Shown here piece by piece: positions 1-6,960 of a stretch of 30,074 bases of DNA. Both the position numbers and the translations under genes were made by a program. Source of the stretch: a virus; the IMG/VR virus record IMGVR_UViG_3300044624_001015, positions 1-30,074 of that record; one strand, given 5' to 3'. Within the stretch, counting starts at the first letter, position 1. The number at the start of each line of letters is the position of its first letter. Below the pieces are notes generated by a model, which saw only the letters and a program-made list of their open reading frames with translations, had not been told where the DNA came from and ran no database searches.

Positions 1-906
1 GTCTTCCTCGTCGCGACGCTTGGTGTCGACGACGAAGCCATACTCGTTCGTGCCGCCGAGGTAACCGGCCCACGAGAAGGTATAGCCTGCGGCCGGGGTC
101 ATAATGCCCGGGCTCGGCGGACGGTAGGTCAGGAGGCACTTCTTGCCCAGAATGAACGAGTGAGCGGCGGTGTCGCCCTCGGCTGCGGTGTTCTGGATTG
201 CTTCGCCGACCATGACCTCGTCGACCTCGAAGATCTGCGCGAGCAGGTTCAGGGAGGCGATCGAGGGCTGGGAAGTGGTCGCGCCGCCATTGATGCGGCC
301 CTGCACGTCCGGGTGATCGATCAGCGCCGAGTAAACTTGACGGCCCATGACCATCACGTTCGGCTTAACGCCGGTCGAGCCGAGGATCGTGTCGATCCCG
401 GTGCGAACGTTGCCGATCGGGTCGCCCGAGGTGGTGTCAGACCACTTGATGACCTGCCCGGTCGACGGAGAAGAAGCGACGCCGGTGATGTCGGTGCCCC
501 AGAGACCGGTCGAGAAGAACGACGACGAGAAATCGGTCTCCTTCTGGATCAACATCTGGTGCGTCGCCAGCTCGGCGGCTGCGCGAGCAGGATCTGCGGC
601 CGGGTCTGCGTTGGCGCGGACCTGATCCGGGATCGGGATCGCGACGCCGTATTCTTCGCAGAAGTAGCTGTCGTTCGAGAGGGCATAGCCCACCTCGGAC
701 ACGCGAGCACCGGCGGCGCGCTTCTTAGCGCCGTTGCGGTTGAAGTAGGAGCGATCGAACGTGAAGTATTTGTCCGACTGCTTCTGAACCGGGATGTTCT
801 GGAAAACGCGCGAGGCGACGAAGCCTTGCGGGTTTTGCAGCAACGCGACCGAGATGTTCGTGAGGGCGGCGTCGATATGGAACGAGCCTACGTTGGGTTG
901 CGGCAT
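1..906 (-). CDS. Major capsid protein (C-terminus beyond the left edge)
   Basis: The frame is open from an ATG at 906 to the window edge, giving 302 residues that begin MPQPNVGSFHIDAALTNISV. The start has a strong Shine-Dalgarno (AGGAGGG, about 8 nt upstream). The content fits an HK97-fold major capsid protein of the group that follows a small decoration protein: an N-terminal arm with RVFQNIPVQKQSDKYF, a central helical part rich in Ala around residues 95-125, and a later segment with KPNVMVMGRQVYSAL typical of the A-domain strand. Its position directly after the protease, scaffold and decoration genes supports the call. The protein would form the icosahedral shell. The gene is cut by the window, so the C-terminus and exact family cannot be judged. 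Confidence 0.88.
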   Translation of the reverse strand, partial: MPQPNVGSFHIDAALTNISVALLQNPQGFVASRVFQNIPVQKQSDKYFTFDRSYFNRNGAKKRAAGARVSEVGYALSNDSYFCEEYGVAIPIPDQVRANADPAADPARAAAELATHQMLIQKETDFSSSFFSTGLWGTDITGVASSPSTGQVIKWSDTTSGDPIGNVRTGIDTILGSTGVKPNVMVMGRQVYSALIDHPDVQGRINGGATTSQPSIASLNLLAQIFEVDEVMVGEAIQNTAAEGDTAAHSFILGKKCLLTYRPPSPGIMTPAAGYTFSWAGYLGGTNEYGFVVDTKRRDEED

Positions 907-923
907 GACTTATCCCTCCTGCC

Positions 924-1292
924 TTATGCTGCTGCGCCGCGCGGCTGGAACAGGATCTCGATGATCCGTCCGGCTGCGCCGGTTTCGAGAGCCACGCCGA
1001 GGATGATGTCCCCGGATGCGGCGTTGACTGCGGTGCCGCTCGCGTCCGAGGCCACGGGACCGCCACGGGTGACGACGCCACCGCAAACGACCTTGACCTT
1101 GCCAGCGATCGCCACGAGCGCGGCGCGCCCGGCGGCGGCGGGAGCGTCTTGCAGGACGCCGTCCGCATCGAGCCCGTCACCGGTAGGGTCAATCTGACCA
1201 TCCGACGCGACGGATACGAAATAGAACTGCTTCGTCGAGAGGTCCGCACCGGCCTCCAGAGTGACGCAGAGCATGTTGTCTTGAGTTGCCAT
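924..1292 (-). CDS. Capsid decoration (cement) protein, DUF2190-like
   Basis: This encodes 122 aa. The ATG at 1292 is preceded by AAGGAGG with 7-8 nt spacing. The sequence is small, beta-rich and full of Gly, Ala and Val, with VCGGVVTRGGPVASDASGTA near residues 68-87 and a final GRIIEILFQP. This pattern is typical of DUF2190-type cement proteins, which sit on the outside of the capsid and stabilise it. The place between scaffold and major capsid protein is the usual one for this family (compare lambda gpD). It ends 17 nt before the capsid gene. I am fairly sure of the role. The family label is by eye and not searched. Confidence 0.75.
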   Translation of the reverse strand: MATQDNMLCVTLEAGADLSTKQFYFVSVASDGQIDPTGDGLDADGVLQDAPAAAGRAALVAIAGKVKVVCGGVVTRGGPVASDASGTAVNAASGDIILGVALETGAAGRIIEILFQPRGAAA

Positions 1293-1304
1293 CTGTGGGC
1301 CTCC

Positions 1305-1907
1305 TTACTGCACGTTGCGCTTGGCAAAGAGTTCCGCGCCGCGTCCGGTCTTGGTCACCTCGGCGAACGCCTTGGCGAACGTGACCTTCTTCTCGGCGGA
1401 GTAATCTTCGGCCATCTTGTTGAGCTCGGTCATGGCGTCGGTCTCTTGCGGAGCGACGGTGCCGAACTCGCGGGTCAGCTTCGAGGCGACGGAGTTCGCG
1501 CCTTTCAGCATGGCATGAGCGGCCTTGCGAACGTCCTCGTCCGCGATCGCGTCGATCGCCTTGAGGACCGCGCCCTTGGTCGCTGCGTCGCCTGCGAGGT
1601 GCGGGATCTCGGCGCTCACGCGCTTCGTCAGCTCCTCGGCGGCGAGGCGCTTGTTGACCTCGGCCAGCTCGTCGGCCTGCTTGGCGATCACCGAGAGAAC
1701 GCTCGCAGGGAGCACGCTCTTGAGGACCATCTCGCCGCCGACCTCGATGTAGTCTTCGGGCTTGCGCTTTTCGACGGTCACGGCGTCGTCGGCGATCTGC
1801 ACGACGAAGCCTTCGCCTTCCAGCGACTTCGCAAGCGCATCGACGGAAGCCGAGAGACGCTTGTTCGCGGCCTCGAGATCCTCGAGGCGCTTCTCTTGAT
1901 CGGACAT
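1305..1907 (-). CDS. Nested in-frame scaffold product (internal start)
   Basis: An ATG at 1907 lies in frame inside the 278-aa gene and would give a 200-aa protein starting MSDQEKRLEDLEAANKRLSA. It has a much better Shine-Dalgarno (AAAGGAGA, about 8 nt upstream) than the full-length start at 2141. The predicted product begins exactly where the helical, coiled-coil-like part starts and omits the protease-type LVDEPANP segment. Nested scaffold starts inside protease genes are known in lambda (C/Nu3). Whether this start is used here is inferred from the ribosome binding site and domain boundary alone. Confidence 0.55.
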   Translation of the reverse strand: MSDQEKRLEDLEAANKRLSASVDALAKSLEGEGFVVQIADDAVTVEKRKPEDYIEVGGEMVLKSVLPASVLSVIAKQADELAEVNKRLAAEELTKRVSAEIPHLAGDAATKGAVLKAIDAIADEDVRKAAHAMLKGANSVASKLTREFGTVAPQETDAMTELNKMAEDYSAEKKVTFAKAFAEVTKTGRGAELFAKRNVQ

Positions 1908-2141
1908 CGAGTTGTCTCCTTTGTCCAGATCGCCGGTCGGTCCGGCCCCCTTGTTGCGCCTCATACGCGCAACTTGCTCGCGGGCTTCGTCCTCGGACAT
2001 CCCCCCCTCGATCAATTCTTTGATTTTCATCTCGTCCGGCGCGCTGTCGCGCTTAAACATGACGACGCGCGCTGCGGGGTTGGCGGGCTCGTCGACGAGC
2101 GAGAGCTCGATCAGTTCGAGGTCCGTGACGTTAAACGGCAT
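1305..2141 (-). CDS. Scaffold-like protein with XkdF-type C-terminal motif at its N-terminus
   Basis: This encodes 278 aa from ATG 2141. The frame stays open upstream to 2210, but that part overlaps the protease gene. The first 32 residues (MPFNVTDLELIELSLVDEPA, then NPAARVVMFKRD) carry the LVDEPANP motif that in many XkdF-type proteases follows the catalytic FSIGG segment in the same chain. Here that segment lies in another frame. From residue 79 on the protein is charged and helical, with EKRLEDLEAANKRL and a later EVNKRLAAEELTKR stretch, as in scaffold proteins. The start overlaps the protease stop by 11 bp and has only a weak ribosome binding site (GGGGAAAAG), so it is either translationally coupled or reached by a +1 shift. 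A second start inside is listed separately. Confidence 0.72.
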   Translation of the reverse strand: MPFNVTDLELIELSLVDEPANPAARVVMFKRDSAPDEMKIKELIEGGMSEDEAREQVARMRRNKGAGPTGDLDKGDNSMSDQEKRLEDLEAANKRLSASVDALAKSLEGEGFVVQIADDAVTVEKRKPEDYIEVGGEMVLKSVLPASVLSVIAKQADELAEVNKRLAAEELTKRVSAEIPHLAGDAATKGAVLKAIDAIADEDVRKAAHAMLKGANSVASKLTREFGTVAPQETDAMTELNKMAEDYSAEKKVTFAKAFAEVTKTGRGAELFAKRNVQ

Positions 2142-3597
2142 TTCTTTTCCCCATGCCCCCGATGCTAAAGGCTGCGAGCTCTCCGCTCTTAACCCTATTC
2201 CATACATCATCGTCGTGCACTTTCATAGCCACGACCCATCCTTCGAGTGCAGAATGTATGCCGAGAGCCTCTCCGAGGGCCTTTGTGAGCGGGAAAGAGT
2301 GGATCACCTCCCCGATCTTGCCCCCTTCGTGCATCGCTTTTGCGGTGCGGACGTCGGCCATGAAATTGTCTGCGGCCTTCGTCATCACCTCGGGCGAGAT
2401 GATGTCGCCTTGCCGGTCGACCATTGGCTTGCCATCGATCGAGACGACCGAAGCCCAGCCCCAGACGATCCGCGCCTCGTCGTCCATCTTGAGGATCTTG
2501 GCTGCGTGCTTTTCGACCCGCGCCTCGAGGATCGCGCCGATCGCGGCCTCGATCACGGTCTCGATCAGATCCTCGGTCGGATCTTCGATCTCGGCCTGCT
2601 CCGGGTCGAGGCTCTCCGGCATGATAAGACCAGCCTCGCCGACCATCTCGAGATAAGCCTCGTGGGTCGCGCCCGGCATGTAGAACGCCTGTCCGTCCGG
2701 ACCTTCGGTCATATGCGCGACGAGCCCGAGCCCGAGCTGGTGCGCGCGCTGCACGGCCTCGATCGGCGTCGTGAAGACGTCGTCCGAGATCTGCCGCTTG
2801 CCGATGTTTTCCATCTTCGTCATCTCCGATACTGAGGTGCCACTTTCCCACATCTTGCAGGACCAATACCGCGCCGAGGTCTTGTCGGTCGCGCTGTCGC
2901 ATGAGTGCCGCGCGCGAAAATTGGCGCGGGCTTCGGGATCGTCCCGGCGGATCTCCATGTTCGGATCCCCGAACGTGACCCGGCGCACGCGCTCGCCGTC
3001 CTTGACGTAGACCCCGAACTTCTTGGTCGCGCCGCGCGGGAGCCGGAAGGGCTTGTCGAGCTCGACGTCTCGGCCCTCATATTCCGCCTTCTCGAGGCTC
3101 TTGGTCGACATGGGGTGCTTCTCCGGGAGAAGATCAGTGTCGTGCTTGCCCGACTTGAACTTGCCGTCGCGGATCGCGCGCAGGAAATTGTTGACCCGCG
3201 CCATCGCCCACTGCTCGGGCGAGGTCACGTTCGGCCGCACGCTCTGCGGGTTCGTGCGATACGCGCCGACGCCCCGATCGTAGACTTGGCGGAGCATCCC
3301 GACCGTGACGCGGCCCTTGTCCCCGTGCTCGGCGTTGTGCTCCTCGACCTTGGCGCGCAGCGTGTCCGCCGAGACCTTCTCGAGATCCTCGTCCGCCTTC
3401 TCGATGTAGACCCCGTCCTCGCCCTTCTTGTAGCCCGCGCTCTCGATCGCAGCGTAGGCCGCGCCGAACGCCCGGCCCTCCTGATAGCCGCTGTCCATGC
3501 TCTCGTTGAAGACGCGCCGCCAGATCGAGCGCGCCTTGTCCGAGGTCAGGACGCGCTTCACCGCGTCGGGAAGATCGTCATTTGTCGAGTATGGCAT
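2131..3597 (-). CDS. Multi-domain prohead protease: ChaB-like plus XkdF-type (S78_2) protease
   Basis: This encodes 488 aa with several regions in order. Residues 3-55 resemble ChaB (DDLPDAVKRVL at 7-17, then a helical stretch ending in SAGYKKGEDG). Residues 77-160 resemble a phage structural domain of the DUF5824 kind (VTVGMLRQVYDRGVGAYRT, WAMARVNNFLRAI). Residues 175-250 form a Cys/His-containing domain (FGDPNMEIRRDDPEARANF, ARHSC, ARYWSCKMW). Residues 368-488 match XkdF-type phage serine proteases, with candidate catalytic His423 (AMHEGGKIGEVIHSF) and Ser478 (AAFSIGG). The enzyme would mature the prohead by cleaving scaffold and capsid proteins. The ATG at 3597 has AAGGA 8 nt upstream. It ends right after FSIGGMGKRNAV, shorter than usual for the family: the normal LVDEPANP motif is in the next gene in the +1 frame. 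Confidence 0.8.
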   Translation of the reverse strand: MPYSTNDDLPDAVKRVLTSDKARSIWRRVFNESMDSGYQEGRAFGAAYAAIESAGYKKGEDGVYIEKADEDLEKVSADTLRAKVEEHNAEHGDKGRVTVGMLRQVYDRGVGAYRTNPQSVRPNVTSPEQWAMARVNNFLRAIRDGKFKSGKHDTDLLPEKHPMSTKSLEKAEYEGRDVELDKPFRLPRGATKKFGVYVKDGERVRRVTFGDPNMEIRRDDPEARANFRARHSCDSATDKTSARYWSCKMWESGTSVSEMTKMENIGKRQISDDVFTTPIEAVQRAHQLGLGLVAHMTEGPDGQAFYMPGATHEAYLEMVGEAGLIMPESLDPEQAEIEDPTEDLIETVIEAAIGAILEARVEKHAAKILKMDDEARIVWGWASVVSIDGKPMVDRQGDIISPEVMTKAADNFMADVRTAKAMHEGGKIGEVIHSFPLTKALGEALGIHSALEGWVVAMKVHDDDVWNRVKSGELAAFSIGGMGKRNAV

Positions 3598-3622
3598 GTC
3601 AGATCCTTCTCATGGTGGACGC

Positions 3623-3639
3623 GGGAGGACAGAAAAACG
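3623..3639. repeat. 17-nt inverted copy, partner at 11335-11351
   Basis: GGGAGGACAGAAAAACG here is the exact reverse complement of the 17 bases at 11335-11351. It directly abuts the larger duplicated element 3639-3774. On the minus strand it lies in the presumed leader of the protease gene. Its core (CTGTCCTCC on the other strand) also recurs in the arms of the larger element. The function is unknown. Confidence 0.7.
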
Positions 3640-3774
3640 AGGAGGGCTCAAAAACGGCCAGAACCTCCGAGGGGTGACCCTGCGATAGCAGGGCTCCCCT
3701 TGGGGTTCCACCCGGAGATCCGCAGGGAGGGGAGGAGAGGATAATACTATAGGGAAGTCTGTCCTCTTCTCCCA
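3639..3774. repeat. Duplicated structured intergenic element, copy 1
   Basis: About 135 bp that match 11151-11287 closely. Both copies sit in a gap between minus-strand operons. Parts in plus-strand order: a CGGCCAGAACC box; a hairpin with stem CCCTGC/GCAGGG at 3678-3683 and 3688-3693 and loop GATA; flanking GGGG (3671-3674) and CCCC (3696-3699); a second GGGG at 3702-3705; the box GGGGTTCCACCCGG; and a conserved TAATACTATAGGGAA core (3741-3755) between purine-rich and pyrimidine-rich arms (GGGAGGAGAGGA and TCCTCTTCTCCC). The hairpin pair T3681-A3690 is C-G in the other copy, which supports an RNA or DNA structure. The orientation of transcription and the function are unknown. It may serve as promoter, leader or terminator for the capsid operon. 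Confidence 0.8.
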
Positions 3775-3788
3775 GATTTAGAGCGCGG

Positions 3789-4607
3789 TCAGTCTGCATC
3801 TTCGAGCCACCCGTAGAAGCCGCCGGTGACCGTCGCGGCCTTGTCCGTCGTGGCGCGCAGAGCGACGATCTCTCCCGCTGGGATCGCGTAGAGCGCGCCG
3901 TCCGAGAGGATCACCGAGCTGTCTTGCAGCGCGATCGTCCCCTGAGTGATAAGTAGCCCGGCGTCGGCGAAGCTCTCGTTGTTGATGCGGGACACGACGA
4001 CATCGATCGTCACGCCCGCCGCCGATGTTCCCGAGTGCGCTCCGGCGTAGAGCGTATGGATTATCAGCCGCTTGCCTGCTGGGACGCGATAGGCGGAGCT
4101 GCGCGTCGTCCGGGATCCGGCGGAGATGAACTTGTATCGCGTGCCCCCGTTCGTCACGGTGAGATTACCGGCGAACGCCTTCCCGGACCCGTAGGTGTGC
4201 AGATGGATCTCCCCGACCCACCTAATATTCGTCGCGGTCGTGAGGACCGGCGTCGTGCCGTTGAGCGTGATCGTCTCGCTGTGCGGCATCAGATCCGCGT
4301 CGAGGTAGTTCAGGACGATCGAGCGGACGCCTGTCCCGTTGACCCCGTCCTGCGCGCTGGTCGAGACGATCGACATCTGCAAGCCCGCCGCCGGTGCGAC
4401 GGACGGATCCTTGATCGTCGAGCCCTCTAGGATCAGGACGTTGGTCGCCGAGCCCGAGGTCACCAGATAGCCGTCGATGACGACCGGATAAGCCCCATCG
4501 ACGCGCCCGCGCGTGATCTCGAGCTGCTGATCGAACAGGAGCCGCCAGATGCGCTGGTTCCAATCTCGCACCGGCTTGAGCGTCTTGGTGTAACCGACTG
4601 TCGTCAT
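3789..4607 (-). CDS. Virion structural-like protein of unknown function
   Basis: This encodes 272 aa from ATG 4607, which overlaps the stop of the gene before it (ATGA). The frame is open further upstream to 5123, but that part runs through two other genes and is low-complexity, so I reject it. A weak AAAAAGG ribosome binding site lies about 10 nt before the ATG. The protein is beta-rich and full of Thr, Ser, Gly and Val (for example GTTPVLTTATNIRWVGEIHL), without signal peptide or membrane segments. It ends with GGFYGWLEDAD. The look suits a virion structural protein such as a head fibre or decoration component, and it lies between Mu-F and protease genes. I do not recognise a named family. 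The long gap and repeat element begin just after its stop. Confidence 0.72.
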   Translation of the reverse strand: MTTVGYTKTLKPVRDWNQRIWRLLFDQQLEITRGRVDGAYPVVIDGYLVTSGSATNVLILEGSTIKDPSVAPAAGLQMSIVSTSAQDGVNGTGVRSIVLNYLDADLMPHSETITLNGTTPVLTTATNIRWVGEIHLHTYGSGKAFAGNLTVTNGGTRYKFISAGSRTTRSSAYRVPAGKRLIIHTLYAGAHSGTSAAGVTIDVVVSRINNESFADAGLLITQGTIALQDSSVILSDGALYAIPAGEIVALRATTDKAATVTGGFYGWLEDAD

Positions 4608-4822
4608 AGAAATCGACCTTTTTCTGGATCTGGCCCCGATATGCCGTCGATGAAGTCCGCGTCGACGAGCGCGCTTCCGCGCAGAATAGCACGATCCATC
4701 AGCGCCGGGAGCGCGTAATAGTCCGCATCGCCCATCGATCGCATGTCTGGCATCTCTCCCGGAAACATTGCCACGTAGCGCGTGATCGCCGCGCGCAGCC
4801 GCAGGGTGAAGTCGTCCATCAT
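4604..4822 (-). CDS. Small head-module protein, unknown
   Basis: This encodes 72 aa (MMDDFTLRLRAAITRYVAMF at the start). The tandem ATG at 4822/4819 has AGGAGG with 7 nt spacing to the first ATG and overlaps the stop of the Mu-F gene. Its own stop overlaps the next start (ATGA). A longer frame reaching to 5041 exists but only repeats antisense-like, Arg-rich sequence, so I take the short form. It has an acidic middle (PGEMPDMRSMGDADYYALPA) and a predicted helical N-terminus. Size and place suit a small head or completion protein, but nothing identifies the function. Confidence 0.66.
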   Translation of the reverse strand: MMDDFTLRLRAAITRYVAMFPGEMPDMRSMGDADYYALPALMDRAILRGSALVDADFIDGISGPDPEKGRFL

Positions 4823-6960
4823 AGCAGCGCCTCCTCGACCAGCTCCTCGAAGACCTTCGAGGTGCGCGGGAAGAACCGCACAAAGACCGCGTATTGCGTC
4901 GCGTTGCCGCTGGTCCACGCCTCGAACCAGTTTGCAAAGAGCTGCGCCGATGTCCCGACCCCATACTCGCGCTTGCCGAGGGTATGGGTGAACGTGCCCG
5001 GGAGCCCTGCGGTATCTGCGACCTTGGACCAAGCGCGCCAATCGGTGTAATACTTTGTCTTGTGGCCGAAATTGTAGGCAATCTGATTAAGCGTCGAGGC
5101 TCCGATGCTGTCTGAGAGCCCACTGAGCGCAGCTCCCCGGCGTAATGACGCCAGCTCCTGCATCAGGGTGTAGTGGTCCTTGAGATCGTAGGAGACGAGG
5201 AACTTGACCGCCTCCTCGACGATCCGAAGCGTGTCGAAGTCCTTCTGCGGCTGGATCCCGGGCAGAAACGCGATCCCCGGCGCGAGCTTCTTCGCGTCGG
5301 CCAGCGTCAGCCCGCGCTTCTCGAACTCGGCCTCGAGCTTGGCATAGGCTGCGGGCGCGTCCTCGATGTCGTTGAGCCCGAGCTTGTTCAAGAGCTTCTC
5401 GCGTTCCGCAAGAACGGCGTTCTTCGCAGCCGGGGAGCCCTTCGTCGGCGTCGCTTTGAACAGGGGGTTCACGGTGGCCTCAATTAAGGAAGCGTCGAGA
5501 TCCTTCGCGTCGTCTGCGATCGCCGGGAGGGCGCGCCTCGAAGCCACATCACCAAAGGCGAGCATCTTACTCTCCGGAACTCCGGCCTTTGCCAGAAGGT
5601 GCCGGTCGATCACGTGGTCAATATGGTGCCCGTATTCGTGCCGCATCGTCGTTTGATAGTCTTGCGACGCGGTGTCGCGGTTCGACATCTCGATTTGTCG
5701 CATGGAAGCCTGATAGCACGCCCCCGTCTTGACAAAGGCGACGCCCCCGCGAAGGTTCCCGAGCTTCTCGATGATCGCCATGCGGTCCGGATCTGTTTGC
5801 ATGAACGTAGGCGCGACATTGAGGCGCTCGTCGATCGTCTTGTTGGCCCAGACCCTCCGCCGCCGCTCCTCGTCGGTCATCGCCGGTTGAGGGCGAGCAG
5901 CGACCGGAGGGGGCGGCGGAGGCGGCGCGACCTGTCCCGGGGAGGTAGACGGGAGCAGGCCGCGATCGATGATGCGCGCGAAGACCGCGCACCGGCATTG
6001 GATCGTGTTCGCAGCGAGCGCGTTCGGGTCGCCGGGATAGAGGATCGGCCCGAGCGGGCTCGCGAAGGTCTCGTTCTGCCCGACGCCGCGCGGGTTCATG
6101 CTCGGGATCTGCAAGTGCGCGTTGCGGACGTGCGCGTCGCCGGTATGGATCCACGTCCGGCGGACCTGTCGAGCGTCGATCTGGCCTTTGTTTATCATGT
6201 CCTGAAAGAGCTCCCACTGGGCCCCTTGCACGGCGCGGATGCTCTCGGTCCGGGCGATGACGTTCGCCCTGTATTTGACGTATCGGTCACGATACCGATC
6301 GACCAGCGACCGGATCTGCGCCTCGGTCAGCGCCTTGTCGTTGCGGATCGCGCGCTCGACGGTGCCGTCGCTTCGCCGGTCGCGCAGCTTGCGATCGAGC
6401 GCCTCGGGATCGAGGGCGCGCAGCATCCGCTCGTAGTTCGAGACCGCCGTCTCTTGCCTGCGCGTGAGCCCGATCGATCCCCGGATCTGCCGAGCGATCG
6501 CGAACGGATCGTCTCCGGCCGTGAGCCCGCGCTGCAAGACCTGTCGGATCGTGTCCCGCGTCGTCTGGTCGATCTCCCGGATCCGGGTCGAGGTGAGCGT
6601 GATTGCGAACTGCTCGAGGCGCGGGTTGAGCCCGACGGCGATCTGGAAGTCCTCTTGTGCGCCGTTTACGACGCCTTGCGTGTCGCTCGTCGCCTTCACG
6701 CCTGCGAGGACGGCCTGCTCGATCGCCGCGCCGTAGGGTTGCCATTCGCTCGAGCTGAAATGCCCGGAGAAAGCGTTCTCGAGCGAGACGAAGTCGCGCC
6801 GCTCGATCATGCGCGCGATCTGCTCGGCCGGGACGCGGGTCCGGATCTGCTCGATCGCCCGGATGAACGCGCTCGCGATCTTCGGGTCCATGCCCTCCGC
6901 AGCCCGCAAGAAGACGGCCACCGCATCCGAGGCGGTCATCTTGCGGAGCACGGCGTTCAT
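4819..6960 (-). CDS. Mu-F/SPP1 gp7-type head protein fused to a zinc metallopeptidase-like domain
   Basis: This encodes 713 aa. Residues 1-330 look like a phage minor head protein of the Mu F/SPP1 gp7 family: a helical N-terminus, then the diagnostic block RRTWIHTGDAHVRNAHLQ at 267-284 and NTIQCRCAVFA at 318-328. A proline-rich linker (APPPPPPPVAARPQP) covers 345-359. The C-terminal half has HEYGHHIDH at 441-449, an HExxHxxxH zinc-site pattern, and a late FANWFEAW at 675-682 whose Glu680 could be a further ligand. Such C-terminal enzyme domains on Mu-F proteins are known in other forms, for example ADP-ribosyltransferase-like toxins. A few copies of this protein sit in the head and may enter the cell with DNA. 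The start ATG overlaps the previous stop (ATGA). The domain assignment is by motif only. Confidence 0.82.
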   Translation of the reverse strand: MNAVLRKMTASDAVAVFLRAAEGMDPKIASAFIRAIEQIRTRVPAEQIARMIERRDFVSLENAFSGHFSSSEWQPYGAAIEQAVLAGVKATSDTQGVVNGAQEDFQIAVGLNPRLEQFAITLTSTRIREIDQTTRDTIRQVLQRGLTAGDDPFAIARQIRGSIGLTRRQETAVSNYERMLRALDPEALDRKLRDRRSDGTVERAIRNDKALTEAQIRSLVDRYRDRYVKYRANVIARTESIRAVQGAQWELFQDMINKGQIDARQVRRTWIHTGDAHVRNAHLQIPSMNPRGVGQNETFASPLGPILYPGDPNALAANTIQCRCAVFARIIDRGLLPSTSPGQVAPPPPPPPVAARPQPAMTDEERRRRVWANKTIDERLNVAPTFMQTDPDRMAIIEKLGNLRGGVAFVKTGACYQASMRQIEMSNRDTASQDYQTTMRHEYGHHIDHVIDRHLLAKAGVPESKMLAFGDVASRRALPAIADDAKDLDASLIEATVNPLFKATPTKGSPAAKNAVLAEREKLLNKLGLNDIEDAPAAYAKLEAEFEKRGLTLADAKKLAPGIAFLPGIQPQKDFDTLRIVEEAVKFLVSYDLKDHYTLMQELASLRRGAALSGLSDSIGASTLNQIAYNFGHKTKYYTDWRAWSKVADTAGLPGTFTHTLGKREYGVGTSAQLFANWFEAWTSGNATQYAVFVRFFPRTSKVFEELVEEALL

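Noticed and set aside
2140-2165. -1 slippery heptamer at GGGGAAAAG in the protease/scaffold overlap.
   Set aside because: The downstream frame is +1, not -1, and the codon phasing does not fit X XXY YYZ. Coupling or a +1 event remains possible.
3741-3755. TAATACTATAGGGAA resembles a T7 promoter (TAATAC...TATAGGGA).
   Set aside because: Seven bases of the T7 promoter centre are missing, no single-subunit RNA polymerase gene is in the window, and the same core is part of a larger structured repeat. I keep it only as an unexplained conserved core.
3599-3799. Open frames over both repeat copies (also 11109-11372) share a peptide around YSIILSSPP and GGTPRG.
   Set aside because: The frame match is lost at the hairpin because the copies differ by one base in length, there is no ribosome site, and the conservation follows DNA structure. 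It is a shadow of the repeat.
4608-5123. N-terminal extension of the 272-aa structural-like gene (444 aa in total).
   Set aside because: It would overlap two better supported genes, and its sequence is Arg/Ser-rich shadow. ATG 4607 has an ATGA coupling.
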